A DNA stretch of 64,000 bases from Ceratobasidium sp. AG-K (taxonomy: Eukaryota > Basidiomycota > Agaricomycetes > Cantharellales > Ceratobasidiaceae). Below are positions 12,701 through 25,063 of the stretch, in pieces. The DNA lies in assembly GCA_037039685.1 (NCBI GenBank), contig JAWNGF010000004.1, positions 744,001 to 808,000 of the forward strand. The letters run 5' to 3'. The notes below the pieces were generated by a model. It worked only from the letters and a program-made list of their open reading frames with translations. It made no database searches and was not told the origin of the DNA. The first letter of the stretch is position 1, and the number at the start of each line of letters is the position of its first letter. Made by a program: the position numbers and the translations under genes.

Positions 12701-15057
12701 CTACCTGAAGTCCTGTGTAGATAAAATGGCGATTAGCGACCGCAGATCCAGACCTCTCAATCAACCTGAGACTTACCCAAAACCGGATACGTCGCGACGA
12801 GCTTTTCCATGCATTTCTCTATTGTTCCTGCTTGCTCCTCTTTCTCCCTAGCTTCGGCAATTCTCCCGGCCTGCACCAACCTAGGTACGTCCCTTGCAAC
12901 AACCTCTGCTACGCATACCCATGAAATCCCAATAAACATGTTCATGTAGCTCAAGTCTATGTTCGCTACAAAAGCGGCAGTGAGTGAGGTAGCATGGCAT
13001 GCCTCTAAGCATCGCAAGTAGCTCAGTCCACCGAGTGAGCCATCTGGCTGGATACAACGGGGGTCGCCTTGGGCACCTAGGACGAGTTCATACTCTGTAA
13101 GTGCACAATGGAGCTGGACATGGCCACAGTAGATAGAAGCTACGTTGCAAATACGATTGTATCAGTCGCCAATCATTCAATGAACATTATAAAATACGAG
13201 CTCACTCTGGGCCTTGACAAGCCGAGCAAGTTCTTCGATATTGAGGGCCGAGTGGATTGACGGCATAGTTCGAGTGACTCTATTCAGGGCCTGGTCACAC
13301 TGTTCGAATGTTGTCCACCACTTCTCTGTGCCCTGGGGAACTGGATGCTGTGTTAGCCTAGGCGTAGGAGTTGAGCATGAGCATGTGGCATCGCTCAGCT
13401 TACTGGATACTCGCTCCATATCCAACTTGGCAGCACATTGCATAAGGACGGTGGCCTTGGCGAATATAGCATCGACGCTATCCCCTGACACGTCTGCCGC
13501 ATAACGGCTGACCTCGGGATCAAGCAAAGAGGCTATGGAATAGTTGTCATCCGGAGGCGGGTTGTCCTAGGCGCTATTAGGACAGGATATATGCGCTATA
13601 TCAAGCGACTTACAGATTCGAAATCGGAGAGCGGACGAGGCCACACTGTTGTGACACCTTCGAATAAAACAACTGGTAGGAGCCCACTGAGGGTCGATCC
13701 ACTCATATCCCAGCAGGAGCAACTCCTGTAGAAAGGCTGCATATGAATCTCGCCTCTTAAATTATTAACGACTCACCACCATACATTGATAGCCTCGCCG
13801 AGCTGAACTGAGTCCTTTGGGTGCCAACGTTCCGCTCCAAAAATGCCTTTTGCTTTGATAATTGTTTCTTCGCGATCCTGGCGGTATATGCGCGAGTTTA
13901 GTTGGTGAAGACCCAGCGAGACGGCAAACTGGGTGCATTCGTGACATGAAGGTGACCTTCGAGTAAGCGACCTTTGAAGTAGTAATAAATGCCCAGCATA
14001 AGCATTGCCCTACTCGAAACGAGTCAAGTCCATCATAATAGATGGTGGGGTCGCCTACTGACTGTAGGTGATACAAGGGGTTATACTTTTCCTTGCCAAT
14101 CCCGTGAGCTCGGTCGATATTTATCTCGATCTCGGTTTTAGTACGTTGTAGGAAGGCATTTTCCCAGAGCTTTGAGCTGTCGTCTTGGGTGAAATGACAC
14201 GCCTACATACGCCATGAGTTTTAACTTCGACTCAAATATCCCAACTTACAAATGCCTACCATTAGAAGCATTGCATTGAATAATGCTGGGATCATAGGTT
14301 CCGGAGCACCCGGTTGAAGACTATTCATTACCCGGCCCAGATGCAATTCAAACCCACACTGGGCATGCCGCACAAAGAAAAGATCCAACCTATTTATCCC
14401 AATGTGAGTTAATATTACGTCGCAACGAATGATTTCAGCAGCGTACAATTTCTTGGTTGCAGCGGGCGCCGGCCAGGATGAGTCCGCCGTTGTCGCTGGT
14501 GTGATTCCAAGCGAGCTGCGCCTTAGTGACTGACTGGTAGTCGATTTGGGCGCTAAGTCTGTTACGGAGCCCCCTCCAATACCTGGAGCGGAAGGGTGAG
14601 ATGAGTTTGAGCCCGAAGGAGACCCAAAAGAAATGCCCTTTGACACATCAAAAGAGTACTGCGAGCTTGGAAATGGAAGGGAACGAAGTGTCTTGATCCC
14701 CTTCAATCGCCTTGATTTGGGCCTCGAGTTCTTGGATTCTGTCCTGTAAGAAAAGCGCTCGTATATCAAGACACCCAAGTAGAGTAAAGAACAGTACCTA
14801 CCTGCAGTATTTGCGTTCTGGTTTTGTATGTTTCGTCCTCGAATCGACAACTTCTTCCGCCATTAACACATTCGCTACACTGCGGTTTGACCGCATCACA
14901 CTTCTGTTTTACGGATCATCTTCTAAGTTAACACTTTCTACATCATTAGCTATTGTCTATGATTACCTACCTGCTTTCGCCTTCTACACGTTAGACAAGC
15001 ACTATGCCTTGGAAGGATCGCATAGTCGGCTTCGGGGGCAACCCGATCAGACTCCAT
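12701..15057 (-). CDS. Zn(II)2Cys6 transcription factor, array copy B
   Basis: Paralogue of copy A. The start MESDRVAPEADYAILPRHS leads into CLTCRRRKQ, an intron at the same site as in A, then KCDAVKPQC-SEC-VNGGRSC, a complete zinc cluster. The coiled coil DRIQELEAQIKAIEG is followed by a frame break: the G run at 14698-14701 has one base more than the downstream frame (IKTLRSLPFPSSQ) needs. After it come the usual linker, the CGFELHLGRVMNSLQPG block and the C-terminal block GDPRCIQPDGSLGGLSY. The last exon reads DFR-stop. The rest appears intact, so the gene is either disrupted only here or the extra G is a consensus error. Confidence 0.78.
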
Positions 15058-15908
15058 CTAGAAAATTGGAGCACAGTCAAGGGCTCAAGTAGCGCTAGTA
15101 CTAGTGGCGTAATATGTAGTATGCTCCTATACCCAAGTCTTTCAGAAAATTAAGCAGCAGCAGTGGTCAGCAGAGAGAAATTTCTAGTCAAGGGCTTCAA
15201 GTACTTAAGGCACCAAGAATGGTGAGATGGCCGAGGGGTAGCGTGGCTGGCAGCCTATAATATCTATCCACCAGCGCTTTAACGCTACCAGCAACAGAAG
15301 AATGCATGTCCTCAAGTTGACCGAACCGAACATTATAGCTGGGCGGTGCATCAGAAAATCAGGTTGACTGTCTGACAGCCCGTTACGCAAGTTGGGTAAC
15401 TCCCGCCAAAACACGCCAATTGCGCGTCCATGACAATGTCCTAGCTTGCTAATGTAGCCGGCAAAGAGTCCCCGGTGGTGGGCGAGCGCTTATGACAATT
15501 CAATTATGACGTCAACCCATTAGCGCACGAGGAAAAGTGCGGACGAAGACTATAAACCTTAGTGGATACTGGCGAGCTAAATATAAAAGTTGGTTTTGGT
15601 AACCATGTTAGCTTACGAACGTCGACAGGAAAGCAATGCCGTGCCGAAGGCAATGCAACTGAGTCAGAGCTCGGTGATTTTATTCCGTCAGTCGCGTTCT
15701 CTTAGCACAATAATTGATCAGATTGCATGGCGTAATCGTACACGAGTGTTCAGCTGTAGTGTTCGATATCGGCCTTCTGCCCGTGAAAGTGCCCCTATCC
15801 TGGCCTCAGCAGAGGATCTGTCACACTCAAATACACAGGTTTGTCGCTTCCGAGTGTCGTTTACGGAATTCGGTGATCGCCAGGACATTAGGATTTAGTT
15901 CGCCCTAC
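15058..15908. other. Spacer between array copies B and C
   Basis: 0.85 kb holding the promoter side of copy B and the 3' side of copy C. Short open frames on + near 15590-15900 overlap no recognisable domain. Confidence 0.5.
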
Positions 15909-18288
15909 TCAGCTGAACCATTTGCGCCCTTTTCGTCGACCGTAACTGCTCCAGTTGAAGTTCTGTATGCATCAAATGAAACGATTAGAAAATACGTCTA
16001 TCAACAGAGATACTCACTTATAAGTGGATAGGTGATTAGAAGTTTCTCCATGCACCTCTCTACCACCTCCCATACTTGCTCCCTTTCCTTTGCGAGCGCA
16101 TATTGGCCAGTCCGCTTTAATCTTGCAATGTCTACAGTGGCCGTTTCTGACACACACACCCAACTGATGCCCGTAAACATATGCGCATAGCTCAGGTCTA
16201 TCTTCTCCAGGATCGAAGCTGCCAGTGCGACGGCGCGACAGGCTTCATGACACCTGTCATAGCTCAAACCACCAAGTGAACCATCTGGACGAATGCAGCG
16301 TGGGTCGCCTTGAGCCCCAAGGACGAGCTCATACTCCCCGAGGGTACAATGAGTTGAACTTCACCACAGTAGACCGAGGCTTGGTGCGATGCCGGGCATG
16401 ATCAGTCAAGTTCGTAACTAAGCTTAGCGCAGACCTACTATGAATTAGGACAAGGAGTGCCAGCTCTTCAGGGCTACGAGCAATATGTAACGGCGACATA
16501 GTCCGTCTGAACCTGTCCAAGGCTCGGTCACATCGTTCGAACTGAGACCACCACTCCTCCGAACCGTGAGGGTCTAAAACTCAGGCGAATTGTAGCCTAA
16601 CAGATCAAATTCACTCTGGCTAACGCTCGTGACTCACCGAATGTCCGCGCTGTATCTATAGTAAGAGCAGTTCTCATGAGGACGAACGACTTGGTCATGA
16701 AAGACTTAATGTCATCTCGTGATGCATCGGCGACGATATGACTAAGATCTGGATCGAAAAGTGCTGCAATAGAGTAGTCGTCGTCAGGAAGAGGATGTCC
16801 CTGAAACCAGTCAGTGTGTATGCGTTTTCGACAAGGTATCCCCGTACAGATTCAAAGTCGGAAAGCAGCCGAGGCCAGACGGTTGTGACTTCTTCAAATG
16901 ATATTGACCGAGGGAGTCCATTGATGGTTGAACCCCCCATGTCCCAGCAATAACAGCTCCTACCAAAGCATAAACATCATGTAGCAACTATGACTGTCTG
17001 GTTGTCCGGACAAACTCACCACCACAAGTTAATTGCCTCTCCTAACTCGATTGAGTCCCGCGGACACCAACGTCTCGCCCCAGGTACTTTTCCGCCTTCA
17101 TTTGGCTGACTTCGACCAAAGATCCGCGACCTTAGACTATGCAGTCCCAGCGTGATCCCAAATCGAGTCGCTTGTGATGTATGAAAATGGCCTTCCAGCA
17201 GTCGACCCTTGAAGAAGAAGTAGATCCCGAGCATAAGCATCGCTCTGCTTACAGTTAGGCAAAGTCCTATATTGAAGAATAACGATCACTGACTGGAAAT
17301 GATGCAAGGCATTATAAGCATCCTCCGCCTCTCCGTAAGCTCGTGCGACGTTGATTTCGATCTCCGTTTTAGTACGCTCCAGAAAAGCAATCTCCCAGGC
17401 TTGCAGTTTGGGATCTTGGGCAAAGTGGCAAGCCTTTACCCAACATTAACAACGGAAACATTGGGATAATGGTTTGGACACTTACTAGGAGTAGCATTGC
17501 ACTCAATAAAGCAGGAATGATAGGTTCGGTAGTGTTGGGCTGAAGGCTCTGCATCACCCGTCCCACATGCAATTCGAATCCACATTGGGCATGGCGGAGG
17601 AAGAAAGTGTGAATCCTAATGACCCAAATTCGCGCCAACAATGATTTATTACAACGCATGGATGTTCGCAACTACTCACAATTTTTCTGTTACATCCGAT
17701 GATGGCCAGGGTTGGCTCGACAACGACGATTTTGGATCGCCCCGAAGTTGTTCGATTGCCGGCGAGAATGGAGATGATGTTCCCGAGAAGGCCGAGCTGG
17801 GTGGCGAGGTGGTCGGAGAGCGAGACTCATCGCCCCATAAAGAGCCGGGTGAGCTTGACGATGAGCCAGATGACGGGTTTTGTAACCCTCTGGATGAGCT
17901 CCGTGGCATCGGAAACGACACAAGAGCAGAGGCTTTTTTGGTCTCTTCAATTGCGCGGATTTGCTCCTCGAGCTCTTTGATTCTATCCTGCAAGGGAGCG
18001 ATATAGCTTAGACACTATTGAGATGGAATGCTACCAACCTGGAGTAGTTGTGTCCTACTTTTGTAGTTTTCATCTTCGTATTGACACTTTGAGCCAACGG
18101 CAATGCATTCATGACATTCAGGCTTGTTCGCGTCGCATTTCTGAAGAGGAGAGCTTCACCGTTATACGGTCGGAGTTACCTAGCCTGTTACAAGCACATA
18201 CCTGTTTTCGCTTTCTGCATCGCAGGCAAGCGCCGTGTCGTGGAAGAATTGCACACCCGTTGTCGCGAGTGGAAACATTTAACTCCAT
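15909..18288 (-). CDS. Zn(II)2Cys6 transcription factor, array copy C
   Basis: Third copy of the A/B/C subgroup. The start MELNVSTRDNGCAILPRHG leads into CLRCRKRKQ, an intron, then KCDANKPEC-HEC-IAVGSKC. The coiled coil DRIKELEEQIRAIEETKK and the Ser-rich linker stay in one frame, unlike copies B and E. The middle domain shows CGFELHVGRVMQSLQP, MLMLGIYFFFKGRLLEGH, ATRFGITLGLHSLRSR and FEEVTTVWPRLLSDFE. The C-terminal block has GDPRCIRPDGSLGGLSY and MEKLLITYPLI. The last exon is best placed as NFNWSSYGRRKGRKWFS-stop, longer than in A or B and less certain. Confidence 0.82.
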
Positions 18289-18831
18289 TTGACCGCTCTA
18301 GATAGATAGATAGGTTGACTAGGGCAATAATCCCTGTTCCTATTTAATCCACCAGAGTTGGAAGTATAGACAATCTCAGCGCGTCGAACAAATCACTGAG
18401 CAATCCTCAAAAGGGTGGCACCAAAACAGCTATTAGCACTTGGGGAGCACAGGCCAATGCAATAGTCAAGTACGTAGCAACGCAGAACCTCGCACTAGAT
18501 AGCGTCGACAAGAAGGAGTAACAAGCAAAATGCGTTGTGGTCTAACATCATATACGTCAGTGCGCACCCGAATAGCGGATATCCGCGCCACCAATTATCC
18601 TCGTGAAAAGGTGGCGCTAATCAGACGGAATCGCTTCGGCCAATCAGTCGTCAAGGCAGAATGGCCATATTTGAAATCAACCTCAGCGCCGCATTTTGCA
18701 TATTCTCATATGGTAAACCGCTCGGGGTCACCTCACTGTTAGCGGACACACAGTCTAACGTAGAATATCGGTGCCCCAACACAGATTCGATCAATATCGA
18801 GCACGCATGGGCAACCAACCATACTGCGAAC
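18289..18831. other. Promoter side of copy C
   Basis: 540 bp upstream of copy C up to the inverted-repeat element. A short GATA repeat (TAGATAGATAGATAGG) lies at 18300-18315. No gene is seen. Confidence 0.5.
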
Positions 18832-18833
18832 TA

Positions 18834-19326
18834 CAGTGATCAATGAGTCCTTGAATCACCCAATTTTGTTTGTCCTCTCTGGCTCACAAATCCAACCAGA
18901 TTGCTGTCAAAACAGGAGCGGTCAACCAATGTGACCTTTGGAACATTCAAACAGACGTACAACTTAATTAAGTGAAGCTTGAGACGTAGGCAGCGAGTTG
19001 AAAGTTCGGCGTCCGAATCGTGACAATCGGTCCATGAATCGGTAGGATCACGTGCTGTGCGGTTCAGCCAACCAGAGGGTGACAACGTAAGTAAAATGAT
19101 TAAATCTTAGGTTCGCGGTCACACTCCTGATTTCGCCAGTCACAGACGACTAAATCCGCAGCAAGTGAAGTTAGGAGGGCGGTAGGATACCGTGAATAGT
19201 TTCAGAGTGTGCGTCGATCCTGTTTACACATGTGCTCATAAACAGAGACATTTAGGCTAATAGTCAAGAACTTTTAGATGCAGTGATTCAAGGACTAATG
19301 GTGATTCAAGGACTCATTGATCACTG
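18834..19326. mobile_element. MITE-like element with 27-bp terminal inverted repeats, TA-flanked
   Basis: The left end 18834-18860, beginning CAGTGATCAATGAGTCC, is the exact reverse complement of the right end 19300-19326 over 27 bp. Both ends are bordered by TA (18832-18833 and 19327-19328), the target duplication of Tc1/mariner/pogo-type elements. The inside is 439 bp and has no transposase frame, so it would be non-autonomous. Just inside the right end an imperfect 18-bp-period duplication occurs (GTGATTCAAGGACT at 19283 and 19301). It sits between copies C and D, about 90 bp past the end of D. Confidence 0.8.
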
Positions 19327-19419
19327 TACTGTGAAGGAACCGAGTGATCCCGTTGGTTATAACACGATATATGATTCACCATAATACGTTAATCTACACA
19401 GCCATTCTATAATTCCAGA

Positions 19420-21822
19420 TTACCAGGTCCTAAACGATCGAAGTTTCTCAGCTTGGAGACCTACGCAAAATATTCAGCACGAGGCGCTACTTGCGAGGTA
19501 TAGCATATTACTTACTCAACACGGGATGTACCACCAAAAGCCTCTCCATACCCCTCTCCATGATCATCATCTGCTGTTCCATCTCACGGGCTTGCCCATC
19601 GTAACCGTGCTGCTTCAGCAGGGGTATCAGTCTGGCCAGAAAACCTGCCGCGCCCACCCATGTCATTCCAATAAACATGAGCATATAGCTCATGTCGAGG
19701 TGTTCAATTTGTGACGTCGCCCATGCTATGTTTCGGCAGGCATTGACACAGCGCTTATAGTTATCCCCATCCAAATGGTTTTCAGGCGATATCCCTCTCG
19801 AGCCACCTTGAATACAAACGGCCAATTCATTTTCCGCAAATGCACCATGCAATTGGATAGCGCTACACTCCAACGCAGCTATGAGTTGTGTGAGTGCGTT
19901 CAGCGGAGCCCATCTAGCTAATGAAAGGCAAACATACTGTGGATGATTGCGAGAAAGGCGATCTCTTCGCTGTTACGTCCTGCGCACACCGGCGGTACCG
20001 TTTGCATAAACCTATTAATCGTACGGCTGCATTCCTCAAAGCTAATCCACCATTGAGCAGAGAGATGGGAACCTGTTGAGCGCCATTTCATTAGAGCTAT
20101 GGTTTAGACGACATCAATTGGCTTACTAGACATGCGCTCCACATCCAGCTTCCCAGCAGTATACATAAGGATAGACGCCTTGCATAGGATACAAAAGACA
20201 GTGCCCTGTGATGCATCCGCGATCATGTAGCTAAGTGTCGGATCCAGCAGTGACGCGATCGAATAGTTGTCGTCCGACAGTTGTCGATCCTAGGACCTGT
20301 TAGGTATACTTAGCCATATGGTGAATCGTACTCACATCCTCAAATCCCGAAAGTGGATAGGGCCAAACAGTCGTAATCTCATCAAGAGATACTGCTGGCG
20401 GCAACCCATTGAGGGTAGATCCTGCCAAGTCCCGGGCAGCACAGGCCCTTGTAACGGTTTGAGATCGCTTACAGGTATTAGCGAGGCTAACCTACCACCA
20501 TACGTTGATAGCCTCCCCCAACTCAACAGGATCTCGAGGCTGCCACCCCTGACGCTCATGTCCAAATTCTGGCTTGAACTTGATTGTTGCCATGTGTCGA
20601 TGCCATATACGAGAGTTGAGCCGATGAATGCCTAGCGCCACGGCAAACCGCACAGCCTGGGTCATATGCACGTATCCTTCAAGCATGCGACCACAAAGGT
20701 AGAAATATTGACCCAAAAGTGACATCGCTCTGATCGACGAGTCAGGTTTACCAACCAGGTGCTCTCAGAGCCGTTAATACTTACTGTAAATGATACAATG
20801 CGTTGTACCCCCCACTACTACCTACACTCCCATGAGCCCGCGTAATGTTCGTTTCGATTTCCCATTTAGTGCGTTCCAGAAACTTGGGTCCCAACGCTTC
20901 CAAGCCTGGATCACCCGTAAAATGCGAAGCCTGCCATCCGGGTCAGAACCCCGTTACCAAATACCAGTCGGAATAATACACACTAAAAGCAGCATTGCAT
21001 TAAATAATGCAGCAACCAATGGTTCAGTCGCATTTGTTTGGAAGCTCCGTAGCACTCTGCCAATATGAAGTTCAAATCCGCACTGGAAGCGCCGTTGCAT
21101 GAATATTCCCAATCTAAGAATATGTCAGCTCGGCTCAACCGGACGTGATCTGGTGTAACGCACAGCCTCGACAATAGACCCGAGGACGCCTCAGATCGTA
21201 CTGAAACCGAATGCAGTGGGCGAGTACGTGGGAACCTCATGGAGCCAAAATTTGAAGTATACGATGGATAGGAATCTGGGTGTGGCGAACTCTCGGCTAG
21301 AATGGATGAAAGGTACCATAAGTGTGTGCGCTTGACGCAAGTCACAATGGCTCAAACGGGCTAACCGGACGATAATATTGAATATGTTTGATTTGAGAGG
21401 TCGTTGGGAGACTGGGCCGGGACCAGGGACGACTTGGAGCGCGACCGAATAGCCTCAATTTGAGATTCCAATGCTTGGATACGGTCCTACCGTGACTTGG
21501 TGCGTCAAGGCAAAAAAAAAAAACCTAACTCGTGGAGCTGCTCACCTGGAGTTGCTGTGTCTTTGTCTTGTTGACGGGATATTGGTACTCACACTTGTGG
21601 CCTGTGGCACAACATCGGCTACACTCGGGCTGTACCCCGTCGCATTTCTGGAAAATAGCCTCAATGATCAGAGATTCGCTATCGACTATACGTTGTGTGT
21701 GGACTCACCAGCTTGCGCTTCCTGCACATTAAGCACGAGCTAAACCTGCGGAGGATGTACTCGCTATCCACCAATGCCGATCCACCATCCAGAGGGATGA
21801 TAGCTTGTTTAGGATCAACCAT
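19420..21822 (-). CDS. Zn(II)2Cys6 transcription factor, array copy D
   Basis: First member of the second subgroup (D, E, F). The start MVDPKQAIIPLDGGSALV leads into CLMCRKRKL, an intron, then KCDGVQPEC-SRC-CATGHKC, a complete zinc cluster. The coiled coil DRIQALESQIEAIRSRSK follows. The middle domain shows CGFELHIGRVLRSFQ, MSLLGQYFYLCGRMLEGYVH and AVRFAVALGIHRLNSR. The C-terminal block differs from A-C: it has YKRCVNACRNIAWA and DMSYMLMFIGMTWVGAAGF. The final exon (SLQAEKLRSFRTW-stop) is a best guess. A run of 12 A at 21512-21523 falls in the intron before the coiled-coil exon, as a polypyrimidine tract on the gene strand. Confidence 0.8.
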
Positions 21823-22076
21823 CTAGGGATAGGAGTATGTTGAAGAATCGGTCCAGTCGTCGCTAACTTATGAACAGTTGAAACATTATCGTAGCCGCCT
21901 GTGCCGCTGTAGATCGTAGTGAGTGTTGATCTCATCAATGTTTTCCAGGCCTCCAATCAAAGTGCTCATTACCAAACTTCCGCTATGACACCGCCACGCA
22001 TCTGGGGTTTCCGTGCGCCCCCGGAAGCTTTTTTTCCCACTCACCAGCCCTCGTTGGGTCTCAACGGCGCTTCCAG
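21823..22076. other. Proximal promoter of copy D
   Basis: 254 bp between the ATG of copy D and the small inverted-repeat element. No TATA box stands out. Confidence 0.4.
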
Positions 22077-22078
22077 TA

Positions 22079-22192
22079 CAGTAGACTTCCGCTTGATGCT
22101 CGTGGGCGGACTCCCATTTCACTAGGCACAATCCGCGGATCCCTATGGGGTGACTAGCATTAAGTGAGCGAGCATTAAGTGGAAGTCTACTG
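22079..22192. mobile_element. Short MITE-like element with near-perfect terminal inverted repeats
   Basis: The left end 22079 onward (CAGTAGACTTCCGCTTGATG) and the right end up to 22192 are inverted copies over about 24 bp with two mismatches. TA flanks both sides (22077-22078 and 22193-22194). The 114-bp element carries no coding sequence. An 11-bp direct repeat (AGCATTAAGTG) occurs twice near its right end. It lies about 255 bp upstream of copy D and starts with CAGT, as does the 493-bp element at 18834, but the rest of the ends differ. Confidence 0.75.
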
Positions 22193-22194
22193 TA

Positions 22195-22744
22195 CCATTG
22201 CGCCCTGCCTAAGTATTGATGTTGAGCATTGTTGCTGAGGTTGGTTGCGTTTCCCATCCGATAACGCTCACAAATCTTGGCGTGTGCGTTCCAGGTAATG
22301 CGGCTGAGTTAGATTAAATATGAACATTGCTTTTCCGTTTTTAGCTGCCCCAGTCATATGTAGATGACACTGGTATAGCTGATTAGTCGACAGTTAGACT
22401 AGTATGACGCCACAGTGACGTTCATTTTCCAGTGTGCAAAACCCCTCGTCCCAAATGACATTCAATACGAAGAGGATGCCCGACAAGTTTGAGGAACTGT
22501 ATTGACGCCAGGAGAGGCTAGTCCTAACAATCAAACGCTATCCAATTGCAATTCGTTTCACTAGTTAAATTTACAATAACAAATCCATTCGTGAGTCCAG
22601 ACGCAGTATGAAAATATTAGCGTAGAGCAACACCGATAGGTAGGGGATAAACCAAATTAATAGAAATGACCTAGCGGCCAGAAATAAGAAAAGTTGCGTT
22701 GCAAGAACGCTATGCATACAAATGTGGCCGGCAAATCCTGTTAT
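22195..22744. other. Spacer between copies D and E
   Basis: AT-rich 3' side of copy E and distal 5' side of copy D. No gene is seen. Confidence 0.45.
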
Positions 22745-25063
22745 TTACCAAGTTATCATCCCTTGCAGTTGATTTGCTTGCGGAACTTGACAGGGATGAG
22801 TATGACATCGCTTTCAATAGCCATGTCAAGGACTTACCCATGAGAGGGTATTCAACTACTAGTTTACCCATTGCCTTCTCAAGAATCGTCATCTGCATCT
22901 GCATCTCTCGAGCCTCTTCAATTTGTCCGTTCTGTCTAAGTCGAGGGATATGTTTTGCCAGAAACCGTCCCGCATATACCCAGTTGATTCCCGTGATCAT
23001 GTGTACGTAGCTCATGTCAAAGCGCTCAATTCGGAGAGCCGCTAACGAAATGTTTCGACATGCGTCAACACACCGCCGGTAGCTACGTCTATTCAAGGAA
23101 AACTCGGGCTGGAGGCTTTGGGTCTTGTTCCAAGTGGCTAAAAACGACTCGTCGTCTGCTAAGGCACTATGAAGTGCAATGATCCCACATTCGACTCCGC
23201 CTAAATATTGTTGGTTAGTCAAAAGCAAGTTTGACAGGCTGCTAGTATCATACCGTAGACCTGCGCAAGAGCTGAAGCTTCTGGAAGATCGTTCCCCATT
23301 TCTGGAGAAGGTGCAGTTTGCATCAACCTTTGGATTGTCCTATCGCACTCGTCAAATCGTATCCACCAATCGTCCGTAATCTCGAGACCTATGGGTACAT
23401 CTTAGATAGAGCCATTCCATACGAAGGTAGTGCGAACTGACTGGAAATTCCGCTCATTATCCAATGCTGTAGCCGAGTGTATTAGAACACAGGCTTTGGC
23501 CTTGATGCAACCGGCGGTGTCACAGGAAGATTCAGCAGCCCAGTAGCTCAGATTGGGATCCAGAAGTGATGCGACTGAACAATTGCGGTCCGGTAAATCG
23601 TGATTCTAAATCTGGTGTATTAGGTGACGATTTCCACGTGCTATGTGTAATACTTACATTTTCGAAGTCGGACAATGCCCGGGGCCAGACAGTAGTAATC
23701 TCGTCCAAGGATAAGGGAGAGTGGTAGACCATTCATCATTGATCCTGTAAGATCTCTGATGGCGCAAGCCCTGAAACAACTACTTTGCATAGTATTAAAC
23801 TGTGAACGAAATATAACTTACCACCACGCGTTAATGCCTTCGCCAAGCTCAACTTTGCTCTTTGGCCTCCAGGGTTCCACTCCCAGTCCCCGTCCAAGCA
23901 TCTCAGGAGTCCTATACCTAGACAAGTCATACGACTCTAGTCGATGAATGCCTAGTGCTATCGCGAACCGAGTCGCCTGCGAGATGTGAACGTAGCCCTC
24001 GAGTAGGCGACACTTGAAGTAAAAGTATTGACCAAGCATTAGCATCGCTCTAAATCACGTTACAAGTCAGTTACTGATATTTGCTCGCGTAATGGGGTGG
24101 CTTACTGGAAGTGGTGTAAGCGATTATATTTACCCTTGCCGTCTCCGTGAGCCCAGGCAATATTCACTTCGATTTCCTGCCGTGTCAGCGCGAGCAACAT
24201 GTTCTCCCAGGGTTTCAGGCTAGGATCATGCACGAAATGACAGGCCTTCATTGAGATAGACGTCAAATGACACCAAAGGATGATTAGATGCTACTTACGA
24301 TGAGTAACATGGCGTAGATCAGAGATGATGCCACGGGCTCGGTCGAACCGGGCTGCATTCCACGTAGGATCTTTCCCATGTGTAGCTCGAACCCGGCATG
24401 AGATCTTCGTGCAATAAAAACCTCCAGCCTGAGCAAACATTTAGCTTACATGTAATTCAGTACGACTAGTGTAGATTTAACTTACAATTTTTGTGTTGCT
24501 CCAGGTGGTAATTTGAGCTCTGTGGGACTTGCACGTGCTGAAAGTCCCAAGTTGGGGCTCGGGGATAAGCGGTCTGACGGAAACGAGCCGAGGTACGGCA
24601 AGGCATCTTTATAAACCGGAGGCTGGGAGATACTGAATTGTGCACTAGTAAGGAAGGCGTGTCCAAATATTGGCTTTGACGGGAGCGAGCGGACACTGCC
24701 AGGAGCTAGATTGTCCCTCGATTGCCTTGATTTTGGCCTCCATTTCTTTAATCTGGTTCTGTTGACCCCATGAAAGCACTGTGTTAGATATTTCCCGTAG
24801 GCCAACCAAGGTAGACATACGCGTACCTGAAGTAGTCTTGTTTTGCTTTTGACCCCATTGGGTTGATATTCGCACTTGCGATTCGTGGCGCGGCATCGAC
24901 TACACTCGGGCTGAGAACCATTGCATTTCTAGTAAATAGTGTTCAGTGTGGTTAATGACAGCTTCTGTGCAGCCAATGTACATGCACTCACCAGCTTGCG
25001 CTTCCTACACGACAGGCACGCCGTATACCGAGGAAGCACTGAGGGGCCGTCCATGTCGGCCAT
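22745..25063 (-). CDS. Zn(II)2Cys6 transcription factor, array copy E
   Basis: Second-subgroup copy. The start MADMDGPSVLPRYT leads into CLSCRKRKL, an intron, then KCNGSQPEC-SRC-RATNRKC. The coiled coil NQIKEMEAKIKAIEG is followed by a one-base frame break at the G run 24715-24717. The linker then continues in another frame (LAPGSVRSLPSKPIFGHAF), at the same place as the break in copy B. Further on are MLMLGQYFYFKCRLLEGYVH, ATRFAIALGIHRLES, the WW motif, and the C-terminal YRRCVDACRNISLAA and DMSYVHMITGINWVYAG. The last exon (ending LQGMITW-stop) is uncertain. Confidence 0.77.

Noticed and set aside
22079..22257. Minus-strand 123-codon frame over the small element
   Set aside because: It crosses the inverted repeats and the promoter of copy D, and has no homology that I recognise.
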